Source: Hymenoscyphus infarciens | Lineage: Eukaryota > Ascomycota > Leotiomycetes > Helotiales > Helotiaceae | NCBI GenBank assembly: GCA_001414345.1 | Contig: LLCB01000150.1 | Span: 1 to 64,000, forward strand | Direction: 5' to 3' | DNA: 64,000 nucleotides | The notes under the pieces: model-generated | What the model was told of the DNA's origin: nothing | Seen by the model: the letters and a program-made list of their open reading frames with translations, nothing else | Database searches by the model: none | Position numbers and translations under genes: made by a program | Part shown: piece after piece, positions 60,501 to 64,000 of the stretch | How the letters are laid out: every line of letters begins with the position of its first letter | How positions within the stretch are numbered: position 1 is the first letter of the stretch

Positions 60501-61949
60501 CATTAAGTTAAGCTTGGAAATTGAGGATGAAGGGGTGGCTCGGAGCCAGAAATCTCGAGAATCACTCGTGCTGAAAGTTCGAGACTCTGGAAAGGGCATT
60601 TCTGAAGAGTTTTTGAAGCATCGACTTTTCAAGCCTTTTACTCAAGAAGATTCTCTGGCTACAGGAACAGGTCTTGGTTTGAGTATTGTTCGACACATTA
60701 TTCAAGATCTTGGAGGTACAATTGGTTTTACTTCAGAGCAGGGCACGGGGACTGAAGTCACAGTCAGACTGCCCTTGACAGCACAAACTCCAGCTCCCGC
60801 TATACCTGGCCATGTAGATATTCTCTCTGAAGCGCGACAGGCGACTAAAGGATTCAAGTTTCGACTCGAGGGGTTTGACAGATATCCCGATATCTCAGAG
60901 GCACCGACTGGCATTCTTTCTCCGGAATCAGAAGCAGCCATGTTGCTTAAATCCGCCACTCAATCAATGCTCGTCAATTGGTTCAATATGGAGCCCGCTC
61001 CCATTGAAAATGCAGACTCTGGTGTCGATGTAATTGTTATCATGGAATCTGGATTGGGTGATGTAGATGTCAAGAACATTTTAGATTCCTACGACAACCA
61101 ACTACCCCCGAAATCCGGGAAATCCATTGCAATGGTTTTGTGCAGCGGATACCGCCCAGGACCAAGGATGCATACGTGTGGAAAGTTCCAAATATATTAT
61201 TTGCAACAACCGTAAGTCTCCTCTCCCTTCTATCTGCCTTTGAGCCTTGCTAATAATTTTATAGTTATGGACCCCATAAAGGTGCAAAAATTCTTCACAG
61301 CGCATTCTGTAAGAGTAACATCACCGAAGACGACCTTCACACAGGCCAAAATACTCTCAAGGAGCTTCTTAACCAAATCGTGCCTCCCGTCTCCAAGGTT
61401 CCAGACACGATACTGCCCAATACCACAGAAACGAAAGATTTCGAACTTGGTAAAATCCAACTATCTCCAGTGACCAATCCCCCCGACCGAACAACCCCCG
61501 CACCCAACCCCGAAAAGCCCTCAACTACTCCTCCCCAATCGAAAGAAATGTGCGTCCTCCTAGTCGAAGACAACGAAATCAACCTCAAACTCCTCGTCGC
61601 CACAATGCGCAAATTGAAAATCACGCACCACACAGCGATTAACGGTCTCGAAGCCCTCAACATCTACAAAGAACTAAACGGAGTCTGTGATGTGGTCCTT
61701 ATGGATATCAGTATGCCCATTATGTCGGGGATTGAGAGTGCGAGACACATTAGAAGATGGGAGAGAGAAACGAATTGTGAGCCGACGAAGTTGATTGCGC
61801 TTACAGGGGCGGCGAATCCTACGACGCGGCAGGAGGCTTTTAGTGTGGGGGTGGATTTGTATTTGACTAAGCCTGTCCCAATGAGGGAGTTGAGAGAGAT
61901 GATGGAGGTTGTTAGGAGGGAACGGGAGAGAGAGGGGACGGAGGTTTGA
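57576..61949 (+). CDS. hybrid histidine kinase (GAF-like sensor, HisKA, HATPase, receiver)
   Basis: Five exons (57576-57628, 57682-58049, 58108-59583, 59945-61211, 61265-61949) give 1282 residues in a consistent frame. The introns are 53, 58, 361 and 53 bp. The N-terminal ~270 residues have the GAF-type pattern of fungal hybrid kinases (KYVVTDEPHARFLAAVPLRS). A long low-complexity linker follows. The HisKA box SHELRSPLHG has the phospho-accepting His at 648. The ATPase domain has the N box NLFSNAEKY (about 805-813), DSGKGI (about 846) and GTGLGLS (about 873). The receiver (about 1150-1270) has ED1156-1157, the phospho-accepting Asp in VVLMDISMP (D1202) and the conserved Lys in LTKPVP. It should autophosphorylate and relay via a phosphotransfer protein to response regulators. 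I cannot assign a kinase group with confidence. The third intron is unusually long and stays open in frame for about 83 codons. Confidence 0.92.
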
Positions 61950-62397
61950 GTGAGGGAAAATTGGACTGCAAGACTTGAGGAATTTACAGCCCGGGATTTT
62001 GGGAGTTTGGCTGAATTTGGCGCTGGGGAATCAACTTGATATGGATCTGAAATATACCTGGCTCGATTCGGTGTTCTTGAAGTTGGTCGAGGTTTAGGTA
62101 GGGATATGGCGTTCAAGCAAAAGTAGACTGGTTTAGAGCGTGTTCATATCCTATTGCCTCATAGGTGGCCACAATAATAACTGTCAATTGTCACTTTCAG
62201 TGGCTTGGCAAATTGGTCACCTTAAAAGATGCTGTATTCTGCATTACTTCTTAGGTAAAATCTCCCTGGAATTTGTACTGGTATCCATGATCATCCCAAG
62301 TTTGCTTCCACAAAATTGAACCCAAACGAAGGGCGTCCAAGCCAAGCTTGCTTAGAGAACTAGAGAACAGACAAACCAACATGGTGACCCAAACCCC
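61950..62397. terminator. convergent 3' region
   Basis: The 448 bp lie between the stop codons of the histidine kinase (+) and the small minus-strand gene, so both 3' UTRs and termination sites are here. No other feature was seen. Confidence 0.45.
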
Positions 62398-63078
62398 TTA
62401 TTTCGCAACCGACTTCTTGGCGGACCAGACTAAACGCCTAGCCTCCCATGTCAAGTATTGATAGGAGACCGGTTGGTCTGGAGTCGCAGGCATGATGACA
62501 TGTTCAACAATTACACCCTTGGGATCTTTCTCATTCTTCGGACCCAAACCCTCATCCAAATGAACCTTCAACATGTGTATGACCGTAGTCGCAAGCGCCC
62601 GAATGACTACCTTCTCCGGTCTGCGGCTTGCGCGAAGCAAGTATTGGGCGAGATAACCAACGAGAGTGCTGACCTCCGAAAAGTGTGAGATGTCGATGGA
62701 GAGGGTGCGGAGGTGGTTGACCATAAGCATCTTGTCACCGGGCATCCAGAAAGTGGCTCCGCTGCTACCTTCAGGGTAACTATAGCCTCAAATTAGACTC
62801 TGCTCCAAATTTTGCGATGAGGTGCTTGCTTACCAGATAATGAGGAGATGCTCGACGCGCTTGGTCTCCGCCAAAGTCTTGTTTAACCACTCCAAACGAG
62901 TTGATGCTGTGATCGTGCCATTCGTGTATTCAAACCATGCGAGTAAGACCTTCTGGAATGAGTTACCGTGATAATCAGTGATTAGAGCAGGAGGGGTCTC
63001 CCCGAAAGTTGCTTGGAGGACGTGGGGAAGGATCATGCTCTGGAGCTCCGGGGCTAGCTTCTCTAGAAGCGAAGGCAT
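62398..63078 (-). CDS. small protein of unknown function (208 residues)
   Basis: Two exons on the minus strand, 63078-62834 and 62779-62398, are joined over a 54 bp GT..AG intron (62780-62833) and stay in frame. The N-terminus MPSLLEKLAPELQSMILPHVLQ has an F-box-like look (LPxELxxxI), though too short to claim. The protein has no signal peptide or membrane segment and is mostly helical in pattern. The second exon has a decayed paralogue at 37087-37430 on the other side of the transposon block, so the family has been duplicated in this region. I do not recognise a named family. Confidence 0.75.
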
Positions 63079-64000
63079 TCTGTCGATTTGTTTGGTGGTG
63101 GTTCGTAGAATTGTTTGTTGTTTTTTCCGCAGGGAAAAAGTTCTCGTTGGGAAGAGCGCAGAAAAATTCTTAGGTGGTCAATGGACAACACCCTCACTCC
63201 AGTCTGCATCAATCTGGATCTTCACCTGTCAATCCTCCAATTCGCTGCCTAGAGTGATACAACACAATTCTGTGTCCTGCCCAAATACTTTACTTAGTTT
63301 CTCTTTCATCTTTCTTTGATACAAAATGAAATTACTGGTTCCTCCTCGCACGCATTGAAAGTTAAATTGTATACCTCTTCGGCAATTCTCGCTTGTTGAC
63401 GAGTTCACACTGAACAACTACCTACGCTCAAGCACACCAATTTGATAGTGACAAGCCTGGCAACTTGATTGAAATAGTCTTAATTGATAAACAAAATCCC
63501 AAAAAATAATGCGGAGCTTGTCGCCGCTAGCCATGCCCGTTCTCAAGTCAACCTCGCAGCCCATTCATTGGTGGAGAAGACTGAAAACTGTCACTTGCTG
63601 ATTTCCTTCAATTGCTACTCTCTCTCGAAACGGCGATATACCTCGACACAAAAGCTGGCGATATTTATTAGTGACCACCTCGACATGATATCGGAGACCG
63701 TCAGTTCAACACGGCAATTGATAATCATCGATACGATTGTGGCCGATCTGGATACCACATCGATACTATTAATGCGCCCAACAAAGTAGACACATTTAAC
63801 GTTTGAGAATCCACAGTGGAATCAACCACTATTGTCACCAAGTTCTCGAGTTATGTGTTACTCTCTTTGGCAGATTTCGAGGTCATGATGTGAGGGTCAA
63901 ACCTTAGACGAGAAGCCCAGTTACGGCAGCTGACCCAGAACGATTTTTTTTAATGTTTTGCACGAGAGGCTGAATAGCAAACTCGTCTTAGTATCTTGCT
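63079..64000. other. right-end intergenic sequence
   Basis: About 920 bp contain the promoter side of the small gene and some short unsupported frames, the longest a 101-codon plus-strand frame at 63484-63789 that has no recognisable content. Nothing else was found. Confidence 0.4.

Noticed and set aside
63484..63789. 101-codon plus-strand frame near the right end
   Set aside because: No domain, no splice partners and no supporting context; a frame of this size is expected by chance in this composition.
1..64000. CRISPR arrays, bacterial-type operons, riboswitches
   Set aside because: The repeats seen are transposon ends or microsatellites without regular spacers, and the genes are spliced eukaryotic genes.

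Overview
This is a window from a filamentous ascomycete (Pezizomycotina). The genes carry short introns of about 47-160 bp with GT..AG ends. They include typical fungal families: a CLU/Tif31 protein, Sen15, a ferric reductase, a G1 (eqolisin) peptidase and a group-type hybrid histidine kinase. Long AT-rich, stop-saturated blocks rich in TpA look like repeat-induced point mutation (RIP) of transposons. A leotiomycete-like source is my guess from the general gene flavour and is not proven. No CRISPR, operon, tRNA or rRNA gene was seen.

Layout. (1) 1-1124 is the RIP-mutated end of a Ty1/copia-like LTR element that runs off the left edge. (2) 1.1-31.1 kb is gene-bearing sequence of normal composition: a three-finger C2H2 factor (-), a very long intergenic stretch with microsatellites, Yippee (-), a ferric reductase (-), a 910-residue unknown protein (-) divergent from clu1 (+), an SLC35F6-type transporter (-), a DUF2985-like membrane protein (-) divergent from sen15 (+). 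(3) 31.5-35.7 kb is a tandem duplication carrying a decayed and an intact eqolisin gene. (4) 35.7-39.3 kb is a gene graveyard: a decayed paralogue of the gene at 62.4 kb, and an unrecognised gene broken by two MITE-like insertions. (5) 38.5-57.0 kb is an almost entirely RIP-mutated transposon block: three copies of a ~175 bp repeat, a copia-like element (41000-53015) with a second LTR element (46010-51851) nested inside it, a small inverted-repeat element, and a ~3 kb inverted-repeat element that ends just before the next gene. (6) 57.0-64.0 kb returns to normal sequence with a five-exon hybrid histidine kinase (+) and a small two-exon gene of unknown function (-).

The genes do not form an obvious pathway. 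The iron reductase, secreted acid peptidase, histidine kinase and C2H2 factor suit an environmentally responsive fungus, but no secondary-metabolite or other cluster is present. The best-supported novelties are in the repeat block: nested LTR elements whose boundaries and target-site duplications can be read to the base despite RIP, a hAT-like and a TA-flanked MITE that split the same old gene, sharp RIP boundaries, and an LTR element whose interior holds ~80 bp tandem repeats. All spliced models are my own reading of splice sites and frames and need RNA evidence.
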